64,000 bases of DNA from Emiliania huxleyi CCMP1516 (taxonomy: Eukaryota > Haptophyta > Isochrysidales > Noelaerhabdaceae). How positions within the stretch are numbered: position 1 is the stretch's first letter; every line of letters starts with the position of its first letter. The notes below the pieces were generated by a model. The model had not been told where the DNA came from and ran no database searches. It saw only the letters and a list, made by a program, of their open reading frames with translations. The translations under genes were made by a program, and so were the position numbers. Shown here one piece after another: positions 32,962 to 45,064 of the stretch. The stretch is taken from the NCBI RefSeq assembly GCF_000372725.1, contig NW_005200970.1:73139-137138 (forward strand), read 5' to 3'.

Positions 32962-35064
32962 ATGGAGGCCAACCGCGAGTCCGCGATTGACGCGCTCACC
33001 AAGGCCCGCGCGAAGAAGGACGCGGGCGACCACGCGAGCGCCGTCCGCCTCGCGGAGAAGAGCCTGCGGATCTGCAAGACGGAAGAGGCGCAGGCGTTCC
33101 TCGACTTTCTGGTCAAGTTTGGGCCGGGCTCCGAGGCGGCCAAGGCGATCGACCGGGTCCTGCAGGCCGCTGATCACTACGCCGTGCTAGACGTGGCGCC
33201 GGACGCCGACGCGCCGGCCGTCAAGCGCGCGTACCAGCAGCGGGCGCTCAAGATCCACCCGGACAAGAACCACGCGGCGGGGGCGCAGCAGGCGTTCCAG
33301 AGGCTGAACGAGGCGCACAACACCCTCTCCGACCCCGCCAAGCGCCGAGAGTACGACCTCAAGCGGCCAGCCGCCTCGGGAAGCGCGGCGCAGGCCGGCC
33401 CGGCGTGGGGCGCGGCCGCCGGATGGCACTCAAAGCCGCAGCCGCAGCCGCGGCCGGGCGCGGTGCCACGCGCCTCGGCGGCCTCCGCCGGGGGGTACCG
33501 CCAGCCCCGCCCCGCCGGCGCCTCCTCCTCCTCCTCCTCCTCTTCCTCCGGCGGCGGGCCCGGCGGCGGGCGCGGCGCCGGCAGCGCGGCGGACAGGGCG
33601 GCGGAGGCGGGGAGGGCGGCGGAGGTGCAGGAGGTGCAGCGGGAGAACGCGGTGCTGCGGCAGCAGGTGGAAGAGCTGCGGCAGTACGAGAGGCGCGCGG
33701 TGCAGCTGAGCCAGGCGCTCAACCAGGAGCAGCTGCAGCGACGCAGGGAGGAGCAGGACCACCGCGAGCAGATCGCGCGCTGGACGGCGCTGCAGCGCTC
33801 GTGGACAAACAAGACGTCCGAGACGGAGAGAGCGCTGCACGAGCGCGACGAAGAGGTGCGGCGGCTGCATCTCCCCAGATCTCCGCAGATCTCCCCTGAT
33901 CTCTCCCCATCTCCCCCCCTCTCTCCCCATCTCTCCCCCTCTCTCCCCATCTCTCCCAATCTCCCCCCATCTCCCCCCATCTCCCTTCTCATAGGTGCAG
34001 CGGCTGCGGCGTACCACCGAGAACGACCGCATCGAGCTCGAGGCGCTGCGACGCTCCCACGCCTCGGCCGCCTCCCGCCGCGCCGCCGTCGAGGCGAGGC
34101 TGGAGTCCGAGGTCGCCGCGACGGGCGAGCTGCACCAGATCTGCGACGCGCTGCGCAAGCAGCTGGCGGCGCAGGCGCGCCCCGGCGTGGCAGGAGGCAC
34201 GAGCTTGGCTGCTGCAGGGCCGAGCAGCGACCTCGCCGCCGCCGGCGCGTCGAGCCAGGGCGGAGGGCGGCTGGGCCTTCCGGAGGAGATGGTCGAGCGG
34301 CTGCTGCAGCAGGGGCAGGCCGGGCTCGAGGGGCGGGGGGAGGGGAAGCTGGCTGCGCCGGCGGGGGCGGCGCTGCGCGTGGCGGAGGGGCGGCGTGGCG
34401 GCGGCGAGGAGGAGGAGGAGACCGGGGCCCCGCGCCACGGCCCGTCTTGGCGGCTCGAGCTGCGGCCGTTGGCACCGGAGCCGGTGGCGGCCGCGGGCGG
34501 GCAAGACCCTCGCAGGCCGATTCGCCTTCCGCTGGGCAAGATCAACGAGGCGGTCGCTGTCGGCCGCTCGTGGGCCCGAGAGGGCCCGAGAGGGCCCGAG
34601 GGGACCCGAGGCTGGCCGAGGTGATAGGCGGTGGTCGTGGGCCGCTCGTCGCGCGAGCACGCAAACTCGTTCGAGATCAACGACCCGCTCGTCAGCAGGA
34701 AGCACGTCCGGATCGACACCAAGGCGTGGCCGGTGCCGGAGCAAGGCGTGCGCGGCGAGGACGTGATCGCGGTCGCGACGGCGCTCGGCGCAAACCCGAT
34801 CGGCGTGCGGCACCACGCGGACGATTCGGTGGAGAAGGCGGACCGCCGGCTCGTGGTCCGAGATCACCCGAGATTACGCGAGATGACCCGAGAGTGGCCG
34901 AGGCGATAGGCGGACCGCGGCGAGACGCTCAACTTGTTTCACGGAGACGTGCTCGCCCTCCTCGCCGCCGACAACGCGCACCCCGCGCGGTACGAGTATT
35001 CGGTCGTCCACGTCTACGGCACTCTGCCAAACAAGGCGCCACCCGCCGCGGCGCTGCCAAACCC

Positions 35065-35114
<50 letters not shown>

Positions 35115-35371
35115 CGCAGCAGCAGCAGCAGCAGCAGCAGCAGGCGCCGTATCACGGAGGTACATTCCACACGCCAGCCACACCGCTCGGCCAGGCCGCC
35201 GCGGCGTGGGCCTCCGGGGCGGGCGGCATCGCGCCGGCGGCCGGCGCGGCGGCCGGCGGCGGAGCAGCAGCAGCTGTCCCCTCTCCCAAGCGGCAGCGAC
35301 TCGAGCAAGAGGGCGGCGACGGCGACGCGGGCAGCCTCAGAGGCTCACACGAGTGCCCGATCGAGCTGTGA
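32962..35371 (+). CDS. J-domain, coiled-coil, FHA and polyQ protein
   Basis: The start (ccatgg at 32962) gives MEANRESAIDALTKARAKKD. Four exons join in phase 0: 32962-33855, 33995-34549, 34628-34837, 34910-35371, giving about 706 residues. Residues about 70-135 form a J domain of DNAJB12/B14 type (HYAVLDVAPDADAPAVKRAY, HPDKN), so Hsp70 co-chaperone activity is likely. A long coiled coil follows (LRQQVEELRQYERRAVQLSQ). A C-terminal FHA domain has VVVGRSSREHANSFEINDP and SRKHVRI, keeping the Gly-Arg-Ser and Ser-x-x-His phosphothreonine-binding residues. A polyQ tract and a basic tail (PSPKRQRLEQ) end the protein. Introns 34550-34627 and 34838-34909 are GC-AG; 33856-33994 is GT-AG. All three begin with a copy of the next exon. 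Confidence 0.85.
35065..35143 (+). repeat. (CAG)n polyglutamine tract
   Basis: About 26 Gln codons, nearly all CAG, interrupted by one Ala codon, within the last exon of the J/FHA gene. Length is likely variable between alleles. Confidence 0.95.
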
Positions 35372-35589
35372 CGCGAGGCGTCCGCGTCTGGCTGTGGTGT
35401 GTCCCCCCTCCCCGCGTTCGAGTAGTAGCTGTGTGTTGCGATGCATGTGTATCCCCCGCCCCCCCCATCCTCATCCCTTGGCCTTGCTGCCCCAGAGGGC
35501 GCCGCTCACCCGCGACTACGTTTTCATGTGTATATGATCGCACCCGAAGCACCTTCGCAACTCCACATCACCATTCCGAGGGCTTCAGG

Positions 35590-36570
35590 TGGTGCTCACG
35601 CGCGACGAAAAGCGGAAAGGGGAGAAGCGAGAATCGACGCGATGCGTGTACAAAGCATACAAGAAGAGGAGAAAGAAGAGGAGAGACACCGGTGATGACG
35701 AAACAGAAACTAGCGCAGGCCAGAGCAGGGCAGACCCGGGGACGGGGGAGTCGGAGCAGACGGCATCGGCCGCCGGCGCCGCGGCGACCTCAACCGACTA
35801 TGGAGGACCCGTCGCCAGACGACGCAGGGCAGAAGACGGTGAGGCGGAGCAGACGCGCAGGGCGAGACGAGTGAGGGAGCAGGACGTTGCGGAGATCAGC
35901 AGGAGGATGTACGAAGAGATTAGGAGCAGCAGGGACCCCGCGAGGGACCATGTGGAAGACGGCTAGTGCTAGTCCCCCAGCGGGTCTCCGCAGGCCGCGG
36001 AGATCTCGAGGTCGAGCACGCACACAGCCACTGTGCTGTGCGTGCGAGCAACGGGGCTGCGAAACGCGGACTTCGGCCCTGACAAGAGTGACCCGTACGT
36101 TGTGGTTTCGCGAACAACGCGCGAGCCGCTGCTCCCCCATCGTTTGCCGCTGACATTCAACGCCTGCGTATCAGGTCATCTCGGGTACGGACAGCGCAAA
36201 GTCTAAGGTGATTCAGAACAACCTGAACCCCGAATGGAACGAGAAGTTGGAGCTCAATGCAACGCGTCGCTCAGGCATGACCGATGCGCCCCCTTCACCC
36301 CGCGTACGCAGCCTGGTTGGCGCATAGGTCGTCAAGACGGAGCCGCTTAAGCTTGAGGTGTGGGACAAGGACCCTATCAAGAAGGATGACTTCCTCGGCT
36401 ACGCCGAGATCGATCTGTCGACGTGGGTGACGCTGTTCAGCGTTTTGGGGAAGTCGACCTCGTACACGCTCGAGCTTCTGAGTGACGACACGAAGGCTAA
36501 GGGCAAAAAGGCGACAGGCACCTTGGAGGTGGAGGTGACCATTGCGGCGATGGCGGCGGCGGCGGCTTGA
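35590..36570 (+). CDS. C2-domain protein
   Basis: A calcium/phospholipid-binding type C2 domain. Exons read TATVLCVRATGLRNADFGPD-KSDPYV, then VISGTDSAKSKVIQNNLNPE-WNEKLELN, then VVKTEPLKLEVWDKDP with KKDDFLGYAEIDLST. These are the canonical NADFGPDKSDPYV, LNPEWNE and WDKDPxxKDDFLG loops with Ca-binding Asp residues. The end is TLEVEVTIAAMAAAAA-stop at 36570. Acceptors are near 35995, 36175 and 36330. Upstream, 35590-35882 encodes a basic, hydrophilic segment (RDEKRKGEKRESTRC, RKKRRDTGDDETETS, RRVREQD) that probably belongs to it. The true first exon is not resolved. The introns here too look like partial copies of the following exon (gttgcggagatcag/gccgcggagatctc). Confidence 0.7.
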
Positions 36571-36947
36571 GGGGGCGAAAGGGACGACGGCGGGAGGGCG
36601 ATGGGAGCACTGGAAGTACAGCAGGTGGGTGGGAGGGGGTATTGGATCTATTTGTTATATATCGCGGGACGTGAGCGAGTGCGCACGCCGCGTGAGGCTC
36701 CGTCGTGCGAGTTGACTACTTTACGCACCTGGAGTCTGCCTGATCAATTGTCCTGCCCACACTACTCTAGCCGGCGGGTTTGAAGAATACAGAGATAAAT
36801 GTATTTTCCGAGTAACATACTAATCTCTGAAGACTGAAGTCGAGGCTCTGTGTGACCTCCGCCCACATCGAGCGAGTGTCTGAGTATATGTCCGTCTGTC
36901 TCGCGCTCCCTCTCACGCACACGAACAATGGCGGGCCGACATACTCG

Positions 36948-39538
36948 CTATGTCATGGATTGCTTGCTGGTCGATGCGGAAACTGTGCCACCCGGGGACA
37001 CCCCACCCCCACCTCGGCTCGCGACGCTGAAGACGCCGACAAAGTCGTCCAGCGCGTAGAAGCGCGCGTCGCTGCTATCGCCCTGGCAGAGGTACGGCAC
37101 CTACATGGAATACACACACACCAACTGATCACGGTGTGAGTACGAGGGGTTGGCTCACTAGTGACGGCCCGAGGCAGCGGTCCGTGTCCTCTCGAGCGCT
37201 AGTCGGCCTGCAAGAAGTGACACCGCCTCTAGGCTCCGGCGCCTGCGCAAACGCCTCGAGTGTGAGCCCCTCCCTCGCCGTCACCCCCGCCACCAGCGCG
37301 CCCGCCGCCTCCGCCCAGCTGGCGGGGGCGACGGCGGGCTGCAGCAGCCCTTCGCGCGGCCTGCCACGCGGCGTCGCAGCTGTGAACGTCGCGATCTCGT
37401 CGCGATCTCGTCGCGATCTCGTCGCGATCTCGTCGCGGCGCGATCTCGCTCCGATCTCGGCGCCTTCTCGGCCGGTCGCTCCGCCCAAGCACAAAGCAGT
37501 CGAGGGGGAGCCTCAGTGCCAGAAGCAGCCGGCCTCCCGGCCGCAGCAGCGCGGCTGCGTCACGGAGCAGAGCGCGTGGGGCATCGCACCTGTGTTGAAC
37601 ACATGACGATGATGCACGGTCGGCTGCCCTCGCCCCTCTGCCTCCCGAGTGAGTGCAGCGAGCTCAGGAGAGAGGGGGCGTGGGGCCAGAGGACGGCTCG
37701 GCGCCGTCGAGCTGGAGGGCGGAGAGGGGGGGAAATCGAACCCCTACAACGCCGCGGCCGCCATCCCAACTGATTGGTACTAGGGGCCCTGGTTCCAGTG
37801 CGGGCGTCAAACGTAACAACACTAAGGCACCCGCCCTGGGCTCGCGGCGGTTCTGTCTCCTCTCGCCACAGCAGATCTCCCCATACCTCCCCATATCTCC
37901 CCGTACCTCCCCATACCTCCCCATATCTCTCCATATCTCCCCATATCTCCTCTCGCCACAGCAGAGCACCGGTCGAGCACATTCAGAAGCGAGACGACGT
38001 CGACGCCGCCTGCGGGAGATATGGGGAGATATGGGGAGATGTGGGGGAGATATGGGGAGATATGGGGAGATAAATGGGAGATATGGAGACGACATCGATG
38101 CCGCCCGTGGAAAAAAGGGGAAACTTCACTGAAGTGTCGCGCTCGACTCCGCCGCGCTGCAGCCGACCAACCTCATCTCGCCCGCATCTCGCCAAGATCT
38201 CGCCTAGACCTCTCTGATCTCGCCTCGCTCTCGCCTCGCTCTCGCCTCGCTCTCGCCTCGCTCTCGCCTCGCTCTCGCCTCGCTCTCGCCTCGCTCTCGC
38301 CTAGATCTCGCCTCGCTCTCGCCTCGCTCTCGCCTCGCTCTCGCCTAGATCTCGCCTAGATCTCGCCTAGATCTCGCCTAGATCTCGCCTAGATCTCGCC
38401 TAGATCTCGCCTCGTTCGGCGAGGCGGAGGTGGGCGCGGAGCCTAACGATAGTAATAGAATGCAGAATAAAGACAGCATACACCAAAACGTAATGAGAAT
38501 AACTCCGGACGGCACTACACGGACCCCCATTCAGCATCTAGGGTGGCGTCTAGGAAGTGTCTAGGAAGTGTCTCGGAAGTGTCCACACCACGGAGGCAGG
38601 GCGGCGTCTAGGAAGTGTCTAGGAAGTGTCTCGGAAATGTCCACACCACGGAGGCAGGGCGGCGTCTAGGAAGTGTCTAGGAAGTGTCTCGGAAGTGTCC
38701 ACACCACGGAGGCAGGGCGGCGATGTCGTCGCACCGCGCCGCGGCGACCCCGGCAGAGCGCAGCCTCAGCACGCACGGCCACGACGCCTGTTCACGCGTG
38801 GGGGTGTGAAGAGCTGCAGCTACCACCGGAGGACTCGTCTCGCGGAGGACTAGCGCCCGCGGTGTCTAGGAAGTGTCTCGGAAGTGTCTCGGACTAGCCT
38901 CCGTCGCGCCCGCGGTGTGGAAGAGCTGCGCGAGAGGTGCGACGACGTCGCCTGGGGCGGACGCGGAGCGCAAGGATAGGTAGGGAGAGTGGCGTCTCGG
39001 AGGTGTCTCAGAGGTGTTTCGAAGGTGACACGCAGCAGCTGCCTCGACACTCCCCTAGTCGCCTGGCCCGGCTCCGACGTCGAGCACCGAGCCAAACTGG
39101 TCCAGCCCGCCTTCGCGCAGGAGAGCCTCCGCACCGCGCGAGCAGAGCAGCGCCATGCGTGGAGCGCCAAGCCACATCGGCGACACAAAGCTCGACCAGA
39201 ACCGCCTGCAGATGAGCACTGGACGTGTCACATCAGCGCCACGCGTTTCACTGCGAGGACTTTTGCCGCCGAGATGTTCGCGCCTACAGACGCACTGCGG
39301 ATTTGTTGCGAGTGCAGACGCGAGGTTAGCACGGCGCTTTATGGACACACCGGGCGGGCGCTGGTGGGAAGCGTCGCGCAAAGTCATTCGCAGCCCGTTC
39401 TGGCGACGGTAGCGACTGGACGAGGAGGCCTCTGAGCGAAGGAGGAAGCGCCTCTGGCGGTACTCTGTCAGGCAGCCGATTGATGTAGGCGGAGACGCAG
39501 CCGGTGCGGGGAGAGCGGATGAGACTCGCAGCCGCCAT
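36948..39538 (-). CDS. METTL9-like: METTL9/DREV-type methyltransferase
   Basis: Predicted SAM-dependent methyltransferase; animal METTL9 makes 1-methylhistidine in HxH motifs. The minus-strand start at 39538 gives MAAASLIRSPRTGC. Exon 39063-39205 has FWSSFVSPMWLGAP and motif I, SVLDVGAGPG. Exon 38899-38951 continues DVVAPLAQLFHTAGATEA. An exon from 38787 reads ASWPCVLRLRSAG. Exon 37970-38009 has GVDVVSLLNVLDRC, the DREV signature. An exon from 37589 has DAPRALLRDAAALLRPGGRL. Exon 37243-37379 has APASWAEAAGALVAGV and GLTLEAFAQ. Exon 36948-37100 has VPYLCQGDSSDARFYALDDF. Order and spacing match human METTL9 from memory. The N-terminal exon join, the lower edge of the 38787 exon and the 37589 exon end are uncertain. 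Introns are mostly GC-AG and filled with 10-11 bp repeats. Confidence 0.8.
37384..38412. repeat. Intronic 10-11 bp minisatellites of the METTL9-like gene
   Basis: Blocks on the plus strand: ctcgtcgcgat (37388-37440), ctccccatat (37866-37960), gatatgggga (38017-38080), and ctcgcctcgct giving way to ctcgcctagat (38195-38412). Each block lies in a different part of the introns around the small exon 37970-38009. Confidence 0.9.
38540..38900. repeat. tctaggaagtg 11-mer and compound 58-bp repeat
   Basis: Multiple tctaggaagtg units, organised into three copies of a 58-bp compound unit that also contains ccacaccacggaggcagggc and ggcg. That part is a copy of the end of the neighbouring METTL9 exon (DDIAALPPW on the minus strand). 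The intron repeat has therefore captured exon sequence. Confidence 0.85.
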
Positions 39539-39797
39539 CGGAAGCCTGATAGTGCGAGCCAGTCCCGTGCCCAGTAAAAAAGAATTTAAACAAAAGAACT
39601 CTCTCTCACAGCAGACAGGCTCGAAAAAAAAAAAAGAATTTTACAAAGAAAGAAAGAAAGCACACAACCCAAGGGAGGGATGGGAGAACGGCACGCCGCC
39701 ACCACACAGGGATTTTAAGGAGAGGAGTGTGGTGCGCTAGCCGTCGCCCAGTGTTGGGTGCGCGGGAGCAACGTAAAATTCTTTATATCTTGGAGGC

Positions 39798-39835
<38 letters not shown>

Positions 39836-41195
39836 CGCCAATGGCCGTTATCCGTTAGTGCGGACGTCGCCGCGGCTCGCCTCTGCCGCGGCGGCTGCTG
39901 CGCGCACGCGGCGGCGCCGCTCTCTCGCGAGACGGCTGGCGACGCGGCTCGCCGCCGACGTACGGTGCGCTCGTCCGACGGTCCGCGGCGTGGCGTGCGC
40001 GGCGCTCAGCGCCGCTCTGCGAGCGCCTCTGCGCCTGCACTGCCTGTCTCTGTTGATGCTGGTGGTGGTGGTGCTGCTGCTGCTGGTGCCGATGCTGCTG
40101 CTGGCGCGGCGCGGCTGTGCGACTGGGCTCGACGCGCGCGTCGCGAGCGTCTGACGCGGCGGGCGGCGTCGGGCAGGTGCGCTTCTCTCTCGGGTGGTGG
40201 TGGTGGTGCTGCTGCTGCTGCTGCTGGTAGTGCAGATGCTGCTGCTGGTGCGGTGCGGCTCTCCGACTCGACTCGGTGCGCGCGTCGCGGCTATCTGACG
40301 CGGCGGGCGGCGTCGCGGGCGGCAGCGGTGGCGGCTCGAGGGTGGAGGTGGAGGCTGGTGGCTGTGGTGGACTTTGAGTTTATTTCATGGTCGTGTACGG
40401 GGACCGGGGGGTCAACCGGGAGGCAGGGGGTTCAACCAGGCGACGGAGGACCGTGGGCCATCGCGGGGACGGGTCCGTCCGGAGGGCGACCCCGGCAGAT
40501 CCGGATGGTCTCACGCCGGTGGGTGGCACCGAGGCGTCTTGGACGCTCAGCTCTACCTTAAGCTCCTGAGGGGCGCGTGGTTCTAACCACGTAGTAGGAC
40601 TACAGCCCACCACAGACACCCTCCCCACTCACTCCTCAAGTGTGTTCACACCCTCACCCTCTCCTCTCTCTCTCTCTCTCCTCTCTCTCTCCTCTCCTTG
40701 TCTGTGCTGTCTGCCTGACTCAGGCACTCAATCTGCCGATGCGTGATTGTGTGTGGGCTGCTCCGAGGGGGCCCTCTGTGCGATCCGACGGGTAGGGGGG
40801 CTGTGCCCGGGCGGTGTCCGGTGTGGAGTCCCCTTCTGATCCCGCCTGGGATGTTGGGTGTGAGGTTGTGGCGGCTTCGATCCCAAGGGGGGGAGCTGAT
40901 CCCACTCAATAACCAACTCTCAGGGGCAGTAGGTGGGCGAGCTTCAGGCACGCTCATCTCGATCGTCAAGACGTTGCTACGCGCGGCCTTCCGCGGGGGG
41001 AGCTGCGTCGACGGGTGCGGGACCGCGGCGCAGCCAGTGCCGCGGCGAGGCCTCCGGCTGTTTGCGGCGGGCGGCTTGCTGCTCGCTGCATGGCGAAAAA
41101 CTCGTCTCGCCACACACCAAGGGCGTATGCTCTGGCGAGACGTGAGGCGCATGCGCCCAGGAGGGGAGGGGGCATGTGTAACGACACTGCTAGAG
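39539..41195. repeat. Intergenic repeat region with GA and trinucleotide tracts
   Basis: Contents: the cgagccagtcccgtgcccag module (39553-39590); a 65-bp block aagggagggatgggagaacg...gggattttaaggag (39670-39733) repeated at 41787-41850; a (GA)n run (39799-39832); ggtggtggt/gctgctgct runs (40056-40100, 40195-40245); and ctctctct runs (40660-40700). 40740-41195 is mixed. Several frames stay open because of composition, but none is convincing. Confidence 0.6.
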
Positions 41196-41577
41196 ATGCC
41201 TTTCGGGGCCCAGAGATAAAACTTCTGTGATGCCATGCGTGACCTAGTAGTGTCCCCAGCTATGGGCGTGTCCACGTTGGAGCCAGGTGTGGTGTGGGCG
41301 CGAGAATAGCTCCGCCGTTCATGGAGGCAACCGATGCGAGTCGACTGGTGTGTGTCGTCGTGGTTTCGTATCAAGAATTCTCTCTCTCTTGGAGGCTAGA
41401 GTGATGCCATGCGTGACCTAGTAGTGTCCCCAGCTATGGGCGTGTCCACGTTGGAGCCAGGTGTGGTGTGGGCGCGAGAATAGCTCCGCCGTTCATGGAG
41501 GCAACCGATGCGAGTCGACTGGTGTGTGTCGTCGTGGTTTCGTATCAAGAATACTCACTCACTCACTCACTCACGCT
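41196..41577 (+). repeat. 174-bp tandem duplication, inverted copy at 49505-49662
   Basis: The unit tgatgccatgcgtgacctag...ttggaggctagag occurs at 41228-41401 and again from 41402 with almost no change. The same sequence with its flank gggcccagagataaaactt is present in reverse at 49505-49662. Confidence 0.9.
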
Positions 41578-42083
41578 AGAGTCTCTTCGGCTATAGCGAG
41601 GTAGAGCGGTCCAGCTGCAGGCCGCACAGCGCGAACTCGCCGTACTGAGCCTAGCGCAGCGCGAAGTCGCCGTCTGAGCCTAGCGCAGCGCGAACTCGCT
41701 CCTGTCGCTGCGAACCCTAGCCGAGCTCCATTTTTCCAGTGCGCGCCGGTCCCGTGCCCAGAAAGAAAGAAAGAAGCAATTCGGCGCAAGGGAGGGATGG
41801 GAAGACGGCACGCCGCCACCACACAGGGATTTTAAGGAAGGAGTGTGGTGTCCCGTGCCCAGTGTCGTGCGAGGGAAATTTGGAGCTTTCCTACGACGAA
41901 TTCTCTTTCCAAGGAAGCCGTCGTCTGCGCCTTGTCTGTCGTGTGAATCGTGCGTGTGCGAGAGCCTTTTGAAAAATCTCTTTCCTGTGCGCGCGCTTCT
42001 TTTATTTCTCTTTCCAAAGCCAAACTTGACGCCAGGCCCAGCACGCTCGACCTCACCTATCTCTCCTCCTCGCAGCCCGCGCG

Positions 42084-45064
42084 ATGTCCGTGCGCTCTAA
42101 GGCCGAGTACTACAAGAAGCTTGCTGCGGAGACGCGCGAGGCGCAGCGCAAGAAGGATGCCGAGATGAGCCGCGGCAGCTCGAGCAGCGTCGGCGACGCG
42201 GCGCAGTCGCCCAGCAAGCCGCTAAAGTCTCCGAAGCAGTGGCCGCCTCCGCCCCGGCCTTCGCTCGATGAGGAGCCGCAGCCGCCGGCGGATCCGCCAG
42301 CGGCCGCGCAGCCGGATCCGACTCCGACGCCCGACCAGCCGCCGACGACACCGCCGCTTTCGCGCGGCGGGCACAGCCTAGACGAGGGCGCGTGGGACGC
42401 GACGCCGGCGTCGACGGCGCTCGGCGAGTCTGGCTCGGCCGCGCTGCGGCGGGCGGCGTCGGGCCGCGCAAAGGCGCGCCAGCCTCCTCCCGCGCGGCAC
42501 GACGACGACCTGGACAGCCTCGACGGCGGAGGCGAGTTTCCTGTAGAGAGTTCCTAGACACTTCCTAGACACCTGCTAGACACCTCGGTCGGTAACGTGC
42601 CGGCCCGAAATTGAGTTGAGAACCGCAGCTCACGGTGAACTGGCCGTCCCCGTGGCCAGACACCTCCTAGACACCTCCCAGACACCTCTCTGGCCTCGAG
42701 CTGGTCGCCGCGATGGGGCGGGCGGTGGCGGACGTGCTATGCGTCAACATGATGTCGTTTCTGTGGACTAGCAGGCGGGAGCAGCGAGGACACTTCCTAG
42801 ACACGTCGTAGACGCTTCCTAGACACCTCCTAGGCGGGAGCAGCGAGCCCGAGGACGGTGCGCTGGTGGACCCGATGAGCACGCGTGCGGCGGAGGAGGA
42901 GGCGGAGGAGGGCAGTGCCGCGCCTGAGCCGGCCGTGCCTGAGGCGGCCCAGCCGCCGCCGCCAGCCAAGCTAAACCCTCTCCCTCACCCTCGCCCTCGC
43001 CCTCACCCTAGGCCAAGCCGCCGCCGCCAGCCAAGCCTGCGGCCGTCCTCTCGCCGCGCGAAGAGCGGCGCATGAAGCGGCTGCAGTCGCTCGAGCGAGA
43101 CCAGAGCGGCAGCGAGGCGAAGGCGATGATCGCCGCGGCGCCTCCGCCCCCGCCGGCGGCGGAGGCGGAGGAGGACAGCCACCTCTTCCAGCACGAGCTG
43201 CTCGAAAAGTACCGCACGCAGGCGAGAGCGGCGGAGAGGCAGCTCGCCGAGGAGGGGCAGCGGTGCTATTCTTGTTGTTTTCAGTCTTGTGACTCTTCTC
43301 ATTACTGCTATTAGGCAGCTCGCCGCGGCGATTCGTCGCACCGCCGCAGTCGAGGAGACGCGCTGGAAGCGAGGAGCTCGGAGGACCTCTTTCCTCCCCT
43401 CCTGAGCAGCTCCTGGTAGTGCGGTAGGACGAGCTCGACGAGCTGCGCGGCAGCAACGAGGAGCTGCAGCGCAGTCTGCGCACGAGCGAGGACCGGGCGA
43501 GCCAGAGCGCGGAGCAGGCGAGCCAGAGCGCCGAGCTCGCCACGCAGCTCAAGGAGGCGGTGGGGGGGCTGCAGGACCGCGTCTAGGCCTCTAGCCACTC
43601 CGAACAGCGGTCACGAGATGCACGCATCAGTGCGGTGGGGCGTGCGGTGTGTGCTCCGTCCACAGCACTCTAACCGCTGGCGGTACTGCGGGCTGCAGGA
43701 CGACCTGCAGCGCAAGTTCAACCAGCGAGCCGCGGCTCTCGAGGCGGCGGACGCCGAGCGCGCCGACGAGATCTCCGCGCTCAAGGCATCGCTCGCGCGC
43801 TCGCAGGCGGCGGCCGAGGCGGCGCAGATGCTTGCAGAGAGGGAGGGCGAGGCGCGGCAGGCGGCCGAGGCAGCGGCGGCCGAGATGCGGTCCCAGATCG
43901 CGGAGGAGGCTGCTCTCCATCAACGAATCGATTGACCAATCAATCGACAATTAATGGATGCCAGGTTCCAAAAGCTGCTCTCCATCAATTCATCGATGAG
44001 TCGATTCATCGACAATTGTTTGAATGCCAGGTTCCAGATCGCAGAGGAGGCTGCGGCGCGCGCCGCGGCGGAGGAGGCGGCGGCGGTCGCGCAGGAGGAG
44101 CTGCTCGACGTGCAGGGCGAGCTGTGAACGGCGTCTCTTCACAGGGCCGGCTGTGAACAGGAGGAGCTGCTCGACGTGCAGGGCGAGCTCGCGGAGCGCG
44201 AGGCCGCACTCGCGGCGGCGGAGGAGGCGCTAGCTGTGCTCGCACCCGACGTTGTCAAGATGGCCAACCACAGCGGAGGCGGCGAGGCGGCGCGCGCGGA
44301 GAGTAGCAGTGGTTGGCAGTGGTGAGCAGCAGTCAGCATTCGTTAGGCGAGGCGCTCGCGGAGATCGCTCTCACTCCGCGCGTCTCGAAGCCGCCGCGCA
44401 AGCGGGCGGTGCCGGCCGCCTGCAAGAAGCGGGCAAGAAGCGCGCCGCGTCTCATTTCTTCAGCGGCGCGGCTCTTTTCTTGTAGGTGCCGGCCGCCGTC
44501 AAGAAGAGTACCGCCGAGAGCAGCGCGCGGGCGGTGTTCTCCCCGCCGGGTGTGGTGTCCAGCTCGCCGTCAGCGTCGCCGTCGGCATCGCCCGCGGCAT
44601 CGCCCACGTCCGAGGGGTCGTCCTCGGACAAGCCGATCGTGGAGCGCGTTGCGGAGCTCGTCATCGAGAGCGCGACGGGCGAGTCGGTGCTCGCCGTACC
44701 CGACTCAATTCATGAATGAGTTCGTTAGGAATAGTTGCCTATTGGTCAGTTAGGAATAGTTCGTTAGGAAGAGTTGCCTATTGGTCAGTTAGGAATAGTT
44801 CCTATTGGTCAGTCAGTTAATCTGCAGCGAGTGAGCCAGGTGCTCACCAACCCGACCGAGCTCGCCGCGGCGACGACGACGACGGTGCAGTCCTTCTTCG
44901 ACTACGTGGAGGAGTGGCGCGGCGCTCTGGTCGACATGCAGGCATCGCTCGACTTTACCAATGCGGAGGACGATGCGGCGGCCCAGAAGCCGACGCTTGC
45001 CGCCGCCACAATCGTCGCTAGCGGCGGGGCGCAGCGTAGCGTCGGCGAGGCAGACGACGTCTGA
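42084..45064 (+). CDS. Long coiled-coil protein, multi-exon
   Basis: The ATG at 42084 (MSVRSKAEYYKKLAAETREA) starts an N-terminal helix followed by Ser/Pro-rich linker sequence. Later exons read STRAAEEEAEEGSAAP, LSPREERRMKRLQSLERDQS, then coiled coil (FQHELLEKYRTQARAAERQL, LDELRGSNEELQRSLRTSED, ERADEISALKASLARSQAAA, AQEELLDVQGELAEREAALA). These are followed by a Ser/Pro segment and a final exon (QSFFDYVEEWRGALVDMQAS... to GEADDV-stop at 45064). A scaffold or cytoskeletal role is plausible; family not recognised. Introns include 43239-43314 (GC-AG), 44282-44346 (GC-AG) and 44409-44485 (GT-AG). Each starts with a copy of the following exon. Introns near 42550-42833 are built of ctagacacctc 11-mers. 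Some joins remain unresolved. Confidence 0.65.
42554..42836 (+). repeat. Intronic cctagacactt/cctagacacct 11-mer repeats
   Basis: Clusters at 42554-42590, 42657-42690 and 42788-42833 in the coiled-coil gene. In the sense orientation the unit matches that of the METTL9-like gene (38540-38900) and of the minus-strand gene at 62211-63691. Confidence 0.85.

Noticed and set aside
39758..40561. 267-codon frame after the GA tract
   Set aside because: It begins in a GA microsatellite and continues through gctgct/ggtggt runs; there is no domain or splice support.
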